From: Megaustenia siamemsis
Taxonomy: Eukaryota; Mollusca; Gastropoda; Stylommatophora; Ariophantidae
Direction of reading: 5' to 3'
Length of the DNA: 64,000 bases
Assembly: GCA_032433765.1 (NCBI GenBank)
Contig: JAVIAB010000024.1
Location: 16,308,648 to 16,372,647, forward strand
The notes under the pieces are model-generated. The model did no database searches and had not been told where the DNA came from. It saw nothing but the letters and a program-made list of their open reading frames with translations. Of this stretch, positions 53,965 to 64,000 are shown in pieces. The first letter of the stretch is position 1, and each line of letters starts with the position of its first letter. The position numbers and the translations under genes are program-made.

Positions 53965-55100
53965 TGCAAGATCTTTAGTAGAAAGAGCCATAGAGGTGAA
54001 AATAGATCTATACCTATGTTTCATAGATTATACCAAAGCATTTGATAAAGTAAAACACCAAGAAATAATCAAAATTTTAGAAAACATAAACGCAGACAGC
54101 AAGGATCTAAGAATAATAAAGAACATGTACTGGCAACAAACAGCGGCCATAAGAACTGGAGACCAATTGGGAATGTTTCAACAAATAAAACAGGGTGTTA
54201 GACAGGGTTGTCTGCTGTCACCAGATTTATTTAATATTTATAGTGAGATTATTTTAAGATCCATAAGGGGCATGCCTGGAATAACAATTAGAGGTCATAA
54301 TATACATAATCTAAGGTATGCTGATGATACAGTCTTAATCGCTAAGAGTGAAAATGGGTTACAAGAAATGTTGGACATTATAGTAAAGGAAAGTAAAAAG
54401 AAAGGACTCATCCTTAATAGCAAAAAATCAGAGGTAATGGTAACAACAAAGAAAAAGACATCACCTCAGTGCAAAATAAAGACAAGTGGAACAATATTAA
54501 AACAGGTAAATGAATTTAAATATTTGGTAACTTTGTTAACCTCAGACGGAAGATGTACAAAAGACGTGATATGCAGAATGGCTCAGGCAAAAGCAGCTTT
54601 AAAAAAAAATGAAGATACTATGCAATCCATTTTTGACAATAGAAAAAAGAAAAAAGAGTTATTAAATGTTATGTAGAGCCAGTCTTGATATATGGATGCG
54701 AATCATGGACAATAGGACAACAGACAAGAAAATCACTGGAGTCTGTAGAAATGTGGTTTTACAGAAGAATGTTGAGAGTACCATGGACAGCAAAGAAAAG
54801 TAATGAAAATGTTATGAAAGAGGTCAAAGCAAAAAGAGAGCTAATTTCCAATATTAGGAAGAAACAATCATCATTGTTTGGCCATGTAATGAGAAGAGAA
54901 TAACTTGAATATATTGTAACAAGTGGAAAACATTGAGGGACGAAGAGATAGAGGGAAGCAGAGAGAAAAAATAACAGACAGCTTAAGACAATGGCTTGGC
55001 AGAAGGTCAACAACAGAAATGATAAATAGCTGTCGAGATCGAAAGTTGTGGAGAGACATGATCACCTACGCCAGTAGGCACGGTACTTGATTATGATGAT
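53965..55100 (+). pseudogene. LINE-C, reverse transcriptase domain to 3' end
   Basis: The frame to 54676 encodes the RT core: YLCFIDYTKAFDKVKHQEI (motif with first catalytic Asp), QGVRQGCLLSPDLFNIY, LRYADDTVLIA (YADD at 54317-54328) and GLILNSKKSEVM. A frame shift near 54670 leads to YGCESWTIGQQTRKSLESVE, MWFYRRMLRVPWTAKKSNEN and LFGHVMRRE, then a stop in place of Gln or Glu. The 3' tail ends TTGATTATGATGATATT. The endonuclease region is missing. It is RTE-like by motif order (inference). It is the most complete RT here with an intact active site, but it is 5' truncated and frame-shifted. Confidence 0.9.
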
Positions 55101-55214
55101 ATTTTGCTTTGTCAAAAAATTAGATCATAATTGGGCATGGAAAGAGAAATAATTTTGTGTAAAGCCACTGTATCATATTCTTGTGCCGTGTCGATGTAGT
55201 GAATTCTGGTCATA

Positions 55215-55600
55215 TGTTGGAGATATTAAATTGAAGCCTTTAAAATGTGGATATAATAGAAGAATAGGTGGAAAGGGATGGAAAGAAAAGAAAACAAACG
55301 ATGAAGTCTTAAAACAAATAAAAATGAAAAGGGAACTACTAAATACAATTCAAACAAGACAAATGTGATTTTTGGACCATGTTAAAAGACACAATAGCCT
55401 ACTAAAAGTAATCTTAGAAGGGGAAAATACAAGGTAACAGAGGAAGAGGTATACCAAAACTAACATGGACGAGTAACATCAAAAGATGAACAAGTCAGCG
55501 TATGACAACCTGCACCATCAAAGCAAGACAGAGCAGAATGGCGCTCCATGGTAGCCAACTTTCGTTGCGGAGATGGCACTCGATGATGATGATGAAAATA
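55215..55600 (+). pseudogene. LINE-A 3' fragment
   Basis: Encodes KPLKCGYNRRIGGKGWKEKK, QIKMKRELLNTIQTRQM, HVKRHNSLLKVILEG with shifts, and the 3' end CGGAGATGGCACTCGATGAT then GATGATGA. Confidence 0.8.
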
Positions 55601-56589
55601 CAATTCTACGTGGGGCGGCGACCATTCACTGCTTATATACTGCCTTGCTTAACCCGTAATCTTGTGGGTTCTGGTGTCATTGCTGATATTAATCACCACT
55701 TACTTCCACCTGTCTTTGTCTAATTTATTATTTTGAGCTAACAAAGCTAATTCTTGTAAATGTTTTTCTTTAGTCTGTCTCGCTTCAATCATTGCTGAAA
55801 GTTGCCAAGGGAATTATGTTTGTCAGGCCTATTGATCGTGAAACATAGCCAGATTGTCTGCTACACATAATGTAGCTGGCAGATGATCACGGGGAAAATA
55901 CATAAGAAGTGACATAACAATTGATAAAAGAAATTGAATTTTTTAGAAGAGAAAAGACGCATGAGAAATGAGGCGAGACCCATTGACATAAAACTATGTA
56001 TTCATTTTGTAGCCTTACCAGCTATTCCAATATTGAAGTTGCCAAATCACCCATGAGAGAAATGGCTCGGCAAAACAATGTCGAAAAGTTGATGTTCATG
56101 TTTGGCGTCTGTCTTGTTGCATAGGTCTGTGAAAACGAAAAAAAATCATAGTCTGTCTTTCTCTCGCCCTCTCTCCTTCCGTCAAAACCCACCCACCTAC
56201 CTGCTTAACTAGACAACACACCCACCCATCTATCTACTCATCCAACTCTCACCTATCGATCCATCTAGCCGCCTATCCATTCATCTTTGTTAATATACAT
56301 ATGTATCATGAGACTGCTGTGGTGGGGACTACAACTACATTTCTTTGTTTGGGAGATGAGATATGTTATATATATATATTATATAATTGTTTTACATTCG
56401 AGCTATGGACTAAGCAATGTTTACTTTGAATACCACGATATATATTATTGCACCGAGTTGGCAGATTTTTGAAAATGTATTCAGGGGTTTGAACATAAAT
56501 GTTTGTTCACAGTTCGTTAACCTTCGCTGTAGATAAAGTCGTTAAATTGATAGCTTAGTTTGTGACCTTGGTTGCTAAGGACCTAACTT
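55601..56589. other. Unassigned sequence
   Basis: It contains a 55 bp scrap of repeat R57 (56308-56362) and a pyrimidine/purine-poor CCATC/CCACC stretch at 56160-56280. Otherwise nothing is recognised. Confidence 0.35.
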
Positions 56590-57243
56590 GTGCAAACGGA
56601 TGGCATTGGCAAGGATCATTTTGAATCTATGAAGTGGGCTCATTTTGTGTTTAACTCAAAAGCATATGTGCTTTTTAACCAAAGACTTTTTTTGGGACTC
56701 AATGAAGATATCCCCGATGGAATAATAAATTGTACTATTAATCCCATAAATGATTCGCTTCCAGAGGTTTATGATGTAAACAAAGCAGTTTTGTCATTGC
56801 AAGTGAATAATGTCCACACCTATAATTGGTCAGGATTGGGTAGCAGCAGCAGCTTTATAGCGAACACAGAAAACATCACAGGATTGTGCTGTTCTCAAAA
56901 CAGCTATGCCATACTACCCTAGAATTGCCTTTAATGGGATTACTGTGACCACAAACCACTCTCCATGTGTGTGCCACATATTTACACCACAGAAAGAAAT
57001 TCTGAATATAACAACATCATGTGCCTTCTGTGATATTAATGACCACAGACCAGGAGCCTCCAGTATGATTGATACAACTGTTGCACCAAGCACTTCATCA
57101 GCAAAGCCATATCTATGGAATGTTCATCTGACATTGTTCTTGAATGATGTCCAAGATAATGAGACATCAGAATTGTGTGGCGGCAGCTACAAGAAGGGAG
57201 CGGAGAACATCATCAATTGTGTTTTTACTAACTACAGGTCATG
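56590..57243 (+). pseudogene. Unrecognised ectodomain-like coding sequence, one frame break
   Basis: Two overlapping frames, 56590-56922 and 56906-57243, join if one shift near 56910-56922 is allowed. The first has WAHFVFNSKAYVLFNQRLFL, DGIINCTINPINDSLPEVYD and ENITGLCCSQNS. The second has NGITVTTNHSPCVCHIFTP, NITTSCAFCDIND, NVHLTLFLNDVQDNETSELC and ENIINCVFTNY. Several N-x-S/T sites and spaced cysteines suggest an extracellular protein. The xIINCxxxN motif occurs twice, hinting at repeated domains. Upstream, 56576-56620 in another frame reads DLTCANGWHW, faintly like the start of the EGF receptor at 30 kb. No start or splice sites are certain. Confidence 0.5.
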
Positions 57244-57369
57244 AGGCTTCTGTTGGATTGGAAATAACTTACCACCACTGTGTGTCTATATGTTTGGAAT
57301 TGGAGTCATCAGCGATGGCCTAACATCATCAGGTGCTACGACGATCATCGTTTTCGGGAGGACGTAAAC

Positions 57370-57880
57370 TCCCATGGTGTATGGTGGATACGCGGCGGGA
57401 ACCATTGAGGGCTATGTCTGAAAAGTGTTCCTTCTTGCAGTTTCCTCATATTCCAAGTCCGGCTTGTTGCAGGAGCTACTGAGTTAAGTGTTCTGTGCAC
57501 ACCGTGAGCTGTGTGTCTCATCCGTTTTGATCCTGCTTCGATATCCCGCTTGTTTGCGATGAATGATGATATCGTATGACGGGGAACCGTTGGCTGTGTT
57601 CACTTTCTGCGCGGTTTCGCCTTATGTCTTTTGGCGTGTGCTGAGACTGCTGCGATGGGGACTACAGTTACCTTTCTTTGTTTGGGAGATGAGTTGGTAA
57701 TTCGGATGATTCCACTGCCACGGGCGGTTGAGCAATTATGGATTTTAATTCGTTTGCTGTGAGACCGAGGCCTTCCATAACCAATAACCAATAACAATAT
57801 ATAATTCGGATGATTGCACGGACACGGAAATTGTAATTCGTTTGCAGTGATACCGGGGCCTTCCATAATCATACCATAAC
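57370..57880. repeat. Dispersed repeat R57, copy 2
   Basis: Full-length relative of 23570-24010. Its right end (ATTCGGATGATT, GTAATTCGTTTGC, CCTTCCATAA) is duplicated once in tandem at 57780-57870, suggesting an end that can be extended by repeats. Confidence 0.8.
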
Positions 57881-57939
57881 ATATGTATCATATATAGTCA
57901 CATACACAAACACATACAAACATACATATATATATATTT

Positions 57940-58210
57940 TTCGTTCGCCAGCTTCTACCACTGACGAGACTAGGAACTGAATTTTGCGTGTTAATCCGTT
58001 TTTCCCAGGCAGCCGTGTGCACTGGGGTCCCTCGCCGGACAAGCAGATAACTCCGTATTCGGAGGTATTCATATTTTTTTCCGTCGATGAGTAATTGACG
58101 TCGTTTAAAGCCGGACTACGCTGTTGAGACCAGGGATGGTTGCCGCAGAGAGAAATCATAAATAAAAATCCCAACTGGTGCAGCCGAGATTTGAACCCAC
58201 TTACGAGAGC
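57940..58210 (-). mobile_element. SINE3 (tRNA-derived)
   Basis: On the - strand the head has GGGTTCAAATCTCGGC (box B-like). Then come TTTATGATTTCTCTCTGCGG, GGCAACCATCCCTGG, TAATTACTCATCGACGG-like sequence, TCCGGCGAGGGACC and AGTTCCTAGTCTCG. It ends CTGGCGAACGAAAAA. It lacks the extreme 5' end with box A. Confidence 0.75.
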
Positions 58211-58407
58211 ATATATATATATGCTGGGAAGTCTTTATTTATTTATTCTCAGCACAAGATCGATATATAAACCAACACTTTTTTTTTTATAGTGCTCGCC
58301 ACGTATTTTTGTTTACATTTATATCTTATCCGTCCGTTTGAAATTAATTCTTTCCAGCTTATGTTTGCGATCCGGTGTAGACATTTGTTTACAAATAGTA
58401 GAAAAAA

Positions 58408-58658
58408 AAAAAGTAAAGAGCCCCGTCACGCCAAGTGGCGTATAGGGAATATGGTGCTAGTGACCATAAATTTTACAGACCTTCAGCACATGATTTTTTG
58501 GGTAATGTGGTCGGTAATACGCCCGTGCCGCTTTACCTTCCCAGAATAAAATCCGGTGTCCATTAAAGGCTGGGTGAACTCGGAAGTCGTCGGTTGGGAT
58601 CGAATCCTACTTTTTGTCCCTTGTAGTCCAGTTCACTAACCATTGAGCTATCGCGGCT
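58408..58658 (-). mobile_element. SINE1
   Basis: Full length on the - strand, A11 at the left edge (T tail) and tRNA head at the right. CAAATAG on both sides (about 58392 and 58665) may be a short target duplication. Confidence 0.88.
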
Positions 58659-58769
58659 CCTTTTTTCAAATAGATTAGGGTCAATTTATATCCCATTCTG
58701 AGCGACGAGAGAGTGACTACTATTAATTTTAAAAAGAAGTATTTTAGAAGACGTTGCATACAGTTAAAC

Positions 58770-58938
58770 AATTCAGGACTCGCTTTGGGGGTCTGGTTGA
58801 TCACGAAACAAGACGCCGAGGCTGTGAGTTCAAATCCCGGATGCACCAGTTGAGATTTTTATTTATGGTTTCTCTCTGCGGCAACCACTCCTGGTCTCAG
58901 CAGGGAGGCCCGGCTTAAAACTTCAATTTCTCATCTAC
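58770..58938 (+). mobile_element. SINE3, left part, interrupted by a LINE
   Basis: Head GGGGGTCTGGTTGATCACGA (box A region) with GAGTTCAAATCCCGG (box B), then the SINE3 body to CTCATCTAC at 58930-58938, where the LINE begins. The right part resumes at 60272. Confidence 0.82.
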
Positions 58939-60262
58939 AAAAATGTATTTTGTGTAGCCAAACCGATGAAATCAGGCACCACTGATTGTGAAAACCATCG
59001 CACTATTAGTCTCATGAGCCATATGGCTAAAATATTACCAAGAATCAGCATAAGACGTATATGGAACAAAATAAAACCGAAAATAAGCGAGGAACAATGT
59101 GGATTTGTGGAAGGAATGAATACCAAAAATGCAATATACATCTTAAGAAAATTTATAGAAAGATCTATAGAGGTAAAGAAAGACCTATATATGTGCTTTA
59201 TAGACTACACAAAAACATTTGACAAAGTAAAGCACGTGGAAATAATCAATATGCTGGAGAAATTAAACATTGATGGCAAGGGTCTGGGAATCATAAAAAA
59301 AAACACGTACTGGCAACAAACAGCAGCTATACGAATTAACAACCAAACAGGACAGTTCCAATATAGAAAACAAGGAGTCAGACAAGGCTGTGTTCTGTTG
59401 CCGGATTTGTTTTCACTTTACAGCGAACATATTATGAGATCAATAGTAGACAAAAATGAAACTGAAGTCGCGGGTCACAACATAAATAATTTGCGATATG
59501 CGGATGGCACAGTCTTAATAGCAGAGACAGAGAATGAGCTACAAGAAATGATAGACATAATAGTAAAAGAAAGCAACAAGAAAGGTCTCAGTCTGAATAG
59601 TAAGAGAACAGAAGTAATGGTTATATCGAAGAAACAATCATCACTATAATGCAACATAAAAACAAACAGGACCAATCTGAAACAAGTGCAACACGTGAAA
59701 TACTTGGGCACAATAATTACATCAGATGGGAGATGCACCACAGAAATAGCCCAGGCCAAAATAGCATTTCAGAAAATAAAAAACGTCTTCTGCAACAAAA
59801 ATATGTAAATAGAAGTGAGAAAGAGAGTTTATTGACGCTATATAGAGCCAATCCTGACCTATATAAATGAATCATGGACAGTAGACAAACAAATGAAAAG
59901 ACGATTAGAGGCCACAGAGATAGGATTTCTGAAAAGAATATTGAAAGTTTCATGGACAGCTAAAAAGACCAATGAGGAAATTCTCAAAGAGGCCAACACA
60001 AAAAGGGAGCTCATAAAAACATCAGAAAGAAACAAACAACATTTTTCGGGCGCACCGTGAGAAGAGGAAAGTTGGAATACCTGGTTACAACTGGCAAAAT
60101 AAAAGGAAAGAGAGATCGCGGATGACAAAGAGAAAAGCTACAATATAGCTTTGTGTCATGATATGGAAAACAGTCAACAACATAATTGATACGATGCATT
60201 GTGGTTAGAAGATTGTAGGAGGACATGATCGCCTGCACCAACCGGTATGGCATATGATGATG
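58939..60262 (+). pseudogene. LINE-C-related element nested in SINE3, RT active site mutated
   Basis: 58966-59649 encodes EEQCGFVEGMNTKNAIYILR, YMCFIDYTKTFDKVKHVEII, QGVRQGCVLLPDLFSLYSEH and LRYADGTVLIAET, then GLSLNSKRTEVMV and a stop. YADD has become YADG (59506-59508 GGC) and LSP has become LLP. After the stop the frames continue with KYLGTIITSDGRC, RRLEATEIGFLKRILKVSW and TAKKTNEEILKEANTKREL, then the tail ATGATGATGTTGATGA. CTCATC(T/A)AC at 58930-58938 and 60263-60271 is the target duplication. 5' truncated and inactive. Confidence 0.9.
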
Positions 60263-60271
60263 ATGTTGATG

Positions 60272-60470
60272 ACTCATCAACGGAAAAAAAAATATGAGTA
60301 CTTTCGAACTCGGAGTTTATCTGCCTGTACGGCGAGAGAACTCTGTGCATGCAGCTGCCTGGGGGTGGGGGGGTGGGGGGGACAGGATTTACACGCAAAA
60401 TTATGTTCCTAGTCTCTAGTGACTTTGAAGGACGCGAAAGCTGACGAACAAAAAAAAAATTCACCAACAA
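60272..60470 (+). mobile_element. SINE3, right part after nested LINE
   Basis: Continues GGAAAAAAAAATATGAGTAC, CGGAGTTTATCTGCCTGTAC, GGCGAGAG and GTTCCTAGTCTC and ends CTGACGAACAAAAAAAAA. A G-rich stretch (60360-60382) replaces part of the consensus. Confidence 0.8.
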
Positions 60471-60720
60471 AAATAAGAAAAAAATATACCAAAACTAGAA
60501 ATAGACAAATTAATGTAACAGTAGAAGGATACCACTCTCTAATTCGGAATTCAAAGGTCGAGTTATTTATCGTGTTGGCTACAAAACTCTAATTTCCATT
60601 CAGCTGGGCGTTTCTAGGTCGCATGGCTCCCCCCTAACTTATGTATGTAGGTCACGTGCCAAATGCGCATTGAACCTTCAATGCAGTTTCTGGTGGAAAC
60701 TCGTCTTCTCTTGTGTCATC
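60471..60720. other. Unassigned sequence
   Basis: No gene or repeat recognised. The 60.7 kb array begins immediately after. Confidence 0.3.
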
Positions 60721-60724
60721 GTTG

Positions 60725-62218
60725 CTGCAGTCATTTTGTGGAGAATAAATATAACGGTTAAACTTAACAGTCATTTTGTGGAGAGTAAATATAACGGTTA
60801 AACTTAAGTCATTTTGTGGAGAGTAAATATAACGGTTAAACTTAACAGTCATTTTGTAGAGAATAAATATAACGGTTAAACTTAAGTCATTTTGTAGAGA
60901 ATAAATATAACGGTTAAACTTAAGTCATTTTGTGGAGAATAAATATAACGGTTAAACTTAACAGTCATTTTGTGGAGAGTAAATATAACGGTTAAACTTA
61001 ACAGTGATTTTGTGGAGAGTAAATATAACGGTTAAACTTAACAGTCATTTTGTAGAGAATAAATATAACGGTTAAACTTAAGTCATTTTGTGGAGAATAA
61101 ATATAACGGTTAAACTTAACAGTCATTTTGTGGAGAGTAAATATAACGGTTAAACTTAACAGTCATTTTGTGGAGAGTAAATATAACGGTTAAACTTAAC
61201 AGTCATTTTGTGGAGAATAAATATAACGGTTAAACTTAACAGTCATTTTGTGGAGAATAAATATAACGGTTAAACTTAAGTCATTTTGTGGAGAATAAAT
61301 ATAACGGTTAAACTTAAGTCATTTTGTGGAAAAAAAATATAACGGTTAAACTTAACAGTCATTTTGAGGAGAGTAAATATAAGGGTTAAACTTAACAGTC
61401 ATTTTGAGGAGAGTAAATATAACGGTTAAACTTAAGTCATTTTGTGGAGAGTAAATATAGCGGTTAAACTTAAGTCATTTTGAGGAGAGTAAATATAACA
61501 GTTAAACTTAAGTCATTTTGTGGAGAGTAAATATAACGGTTAAACTTAACAGACATTTTGATGAGAGTAAATATAACGGTTAAGTCATTTTGTGGAGAGT
61601 AAATATAGCGGTTAAACTTAACAGTCATTTTGATGAGAGTAAATATAACAATTAAACTTAAGTCATTTGGAGGAGAATAAATATAACGGTTAAACTTAAG
61701 TCATTTTGAGGAGAGTAAATATAACAGTTAAACTTAACAGTCATTTTGTGGAGAGTAAATATAACGGTTAAACTTAACAGTCATTTTGATGAGAGTAAAT
61801 ATAACGGTTAAGTCATTTTGTGGAGAGTAAATATAGCGGTTAAACTTAACAGTCATTTTGATGAGAGTAAATATAACAATTAAACTTAAGTCATTTTGAG
61901 GAGAATAAATATAACGGTTAAACTTAAGTCATTTTGATGAGAGTAAATATAACGGTTAAACTTAAGTCATTTTGAGGAGAGTAAATATAACAGTTAAACT
62001 TAAGTCATTTTGAGGAGAGTAAATATAACGGTTAAACTTAAGTCATTTTGATGAGAGTAAATATAACAGTTAAACTTAAGTCATTTTGATGAGAGTAAAT
62101 ATAACGGTTAAACTTAAGTCATTTTGATGAGAGTAAATATAACGGTTAAACTTAAGTCATTTTGATGAGAGTAAATATAACGGTTAAACTTAAGTCATTT
62201 TGATGAGAGTAAAATTAA
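60725..62218 (+). repeat. 38-40 bp minisatellite
   Basis: The monomer is GTCATTTTGTGGAGAGTAAA plus TATAACGGTTAAACTTAA, with or without CA. About 39 units. Left: TGTGGAGAATAAA/GAGTAAA. Middle: TGAGGAGAG. Right: TGATGAGAG. A block including TGATGAGAGTAAATATAACA recurs near 61.55 and 61.78 kb. Confidence 0.95.
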
Positions 62219-62470
62219 CGGACCAACTGAGAGTATTACACGACAGGCCCTTTTTTGGAATCCCCAGGGGGAAATCAATTTGATTGTCTTATTTGATGTT
62301 GTTATCGGGAATTATTCCTAGAATTTTTTTCTCAGTTCTTAATTTTATGATGTAATCTCTCAGGCTGTTTCCTGTCAGTCATCAAACACATTTAATGTTG
62401 GTAGAGATTACTTTTCGTATTATTCTTAAGTCTAGCTTCCATCTTTTGCAATGATAGTTCAACGTTTGAA
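62219..62470. other. Unassigned sequence
   Basis: Unique in the window, no frame of note. Confidence 0.3.
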
Positions 62471-62775
62471 TGAAGTATTGTACAATGCGCGTCATGTCTC
62501 TAGAGTTATTTCCTTGACACCAACATATCTAGCATTTTCTCTCTTTTATCTCTTTTTCCCTGTATTTTGCCAGTTGTAACCAAATATTCCAACTTTCCTC
62601 TTCTCATGATGTGCCCGAAAAATGTTGTTTCTTTCTGATGTTTCTTAGGAGCTCCCTTTGTGTGTAGGTCTTTGAGAACTTCCTCATTGGTCTTTTTAGC
62701 TGTCTAGGGAACTTTCAACATTCTTCTGAGAAATCCCATCTCTGTGGCCTCTAATCGTCTTCTCTTTTTGCGATA
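62471..62775 (-). mobile_element. LINE-C-related fragment
   Basis: The complement encodes RRLEATEMGFLRRMLKVP-like, TAKKTNEEVLKDLHTKGEL and HIMRRGKLEYLVTTGKIQGK-like sequence with shifts, closest to the element at 58939-60262. Confidence 0.75.
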
Positions 62776-62989
62776 TTAAAAATGTATGTCTTCTTGGTTT
62801 CAATTTTCATCTTATATTAGGTACCTGCGCTCTTATGTCTATTCTGGTAGGTCTTCTATTTGTCCTTGAATTAGCGCCTGATCATCTGCGAATAGAGGGT
62901 CGTTAATTTTCTTTGGCTTCAATAGCGTATGTTTACGATAACAAATAGGCTTTCCCATCTGCCTCTTCTTCTTCTTCCTCTTTTGTCTT

Positions 62990-63380
62990 TTCACTGATAC
63001 CTGAAAGGTGTCGTGGTTTATATCATTTGTCGTTTTTGAGCTGCTCGAATTGTCTGAATTAGTGATTTTCCTTTGTTGTTACATGTCTCTGTCACTGCAT
63101 CTATCCATCTTCTTCTGGGTCTTCCTCTTGGTCTTTTTCCATGCATTCTCGAGAAGAACGCCCTTGATGGTGATTGGTGAGGATTCATTCTGACCAGGTG
63201 GCCAAACCATTTAAGTTGTTGTTGTTCTATATATTCTTGGCACGGTTTTGTTCCTACCATTTTTCTTATGGTTTCATTTGGTATTCTATCTCTTCTTGTG
63301 TTCTTTGTTACTTTTCTCAAGCAACACATCTCACATGTATTGATCTTTCTTAATTGCGATTTTAGCATCTGCCTCAACGA
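62990..63380 (-). pseudogene. LINE-E ORF C-terminal fragment, copy 2
   Basis: The frame 63018-63377 encodes LKSQLRKINTCEMCCLRKVT, RDRIPNETIRKMVGTKPCQE, KWFGHLVRMNPHQSPSRAFF, GKRPRGRPRRRWIDAVTETC and IQTIRAAQKRQMI. It is nearly identical to 25855-26225, so both copies are young. Confidence 0.85.
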
Positions 63381-63444
63381 CTTTTTATAAACTCAAATAG
63401 TTTTGACAGACCCTCGTACACAAAGTAACCGTTCTGGCGTTCAC

Positions 63445-63770
63445 ACGATGATCACTAAAGAAATGGATACACCTCTTCGTCATTTGTCTTTAAGAAATCG
63501 TTAATTTGGCGTAGATTTGTTATGCTGAAGTTTATTTTCATCTTTCGGCCCAGCACATCCGACTTCATGTCGGAATTGTGAGTACCGGGTTGCGTTCACT
63601 CTTTTATCCCTAATCGCTTGTTAGATTGGATAGTTTGTTTCCAGGAGCACCGCTGGCAGGTGGGTCGGGGTCTTGATCAGTTGTTCAGCGATCCTGACGT
63701 TTGGCAGGTAGCTGTTAGTCGCTCATCGCCTTCAACTCACGTCCTGGGTCGGCGTTATGGTTCCAGCACA
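63445..63770. repeat. Unexpanded relative of the 7.2-10.7 kb satellite element
   Basis: GATGATCACTAAAGAAATGG, CTTCGTCATTTGTCTTTAAG, CGTTAATTTGGCGTAG and ATTTGTTATG align with 7225-7300. TTTCGGCCCAGCACATCC and the following ~200 bp align with 10430-10600. Where the satellite array lies at 7.3-10.4 kb, this copy has only about 30 bp. Confidence 0.65.
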
Positions 63771-64000
63771 CAAGGTTGAAACACCACGCACATGGTTACA
63801 CTTGTAACGCAACAGCCCTTTATAATTCTGTGTAATGAAATATGAATAAATGTTATTGCTCGTGATAAACTCCTCATTAAACACAGTACACATCATATCT
63901 GTGTGCTGTAGTTTAATTGTATAGGTTTGCATACGCTACAAAGATGATGTACACATTCCAATTCAGTGCTACTTATTTACATTTTTTTCTGTTAGTCACA
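63771..64000. other. Unassigned right edge
   Basis: A 66-codon - strand frame (63732-63932) has no recognisable motif. Nothing else seen. Confidence 0.3.

Overview
This is eukaryotic, AT-rich, intron-bearing nuclear DNA. It has spliced exons, tRNA-derived SINEs, degraded non-LTR retrotransposons and many minisatellites, and no prokaryotic operon structure. An animal is certain from the SLC30A1-type zinc transporter exons and the EGF/fucolectin-like receptor piece. A mollusc, perhaps a heterobranch gastropod, is my best inference from the receptor architecture and repeat style. I cannot prove it without a search.

Genes are sparse. (1) The last two coding exons of a ZnT1/SLC30A1-like zinc exporter lie on the + strand (1890-2072 and 5550-5855), in matching phase, across an intron full of transposon debris. 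(2) The 5' part of a secreted or membrane EGF-like plus fucolectin-type receptor lies on the - strand (29716-30935), broken by two frame shifts. (3) An unrecognised N-glycosylated ectodomain-like coding stretch lies on the + strand (56590-57243), also broken once. (4) A short, possibly coding exon lies on the - strand (20088-20252).

Mobile DNA fills much of the rest. I distinguish at least six lineages of non-LTR retrotransposon fragments, named here by sequence: LINE-A (MWIYRRIGRIGWK), LINE-B (YLGSHIDQEGD, tail ending in a TAGA microsatellite), LINE-C (MWFYRRMLRVPWTAKK, tail of GAT repeats), LINE-D (RLRGRPRKRW), LINE-E (RCLRKVTKNTRRDR) and LINE-F. All are 5' truncated or mutated. There are four SINE-like families. 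SINE1 is the most abundant, and several copies have perfect target-site duplications. There is also a TTAA-ended MITE-like family (three copies), a ~200 bp foldback element, one composite SINE carrying a LINE-B tail, and two further dispersed repeats of unknown class. Several insertions are nested.

Tandem arrays make up roughly a third of the window by the coordinates listed below. Monomers are 69 and 49 bp (7.3-10.4 kb), 27 bp (13.5-15.3), CTT-rich (18.6-19.1), 28 bp (19.2-19.9), 55 bp (23.1-23.5), 136 bp (24.2-24.9), ~36 bp (28.7-29.6), 21 bp (31.4-34.4, and inverted at 36.8-38.2), 30 bp (34.5-35.7), 34 bp (39.0-40.6), GACA/GACGG-type (40.8-42.3), 35 bp (44.5-47.1), 39 bp (52.0-52.2), 40 bp (52.9-53.3) and 38-40 bp (60.7-62.2). 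Long open frames across these arrays are by-products of monomer lengths divisible by three, not genes.

The most notable structures are a 3.2 kb satellite that seems to have grown from inside a dispersed repeat whose unexpanded relative survives near the right end; two SINE families sharing one 3' terminus; a retrotransposon insertion inside a MITE whose 5' end is fused to a copy of DNA found ~0.8 kb away; and a 21 bp satellite present in opposite orientations around a purine-rich array.
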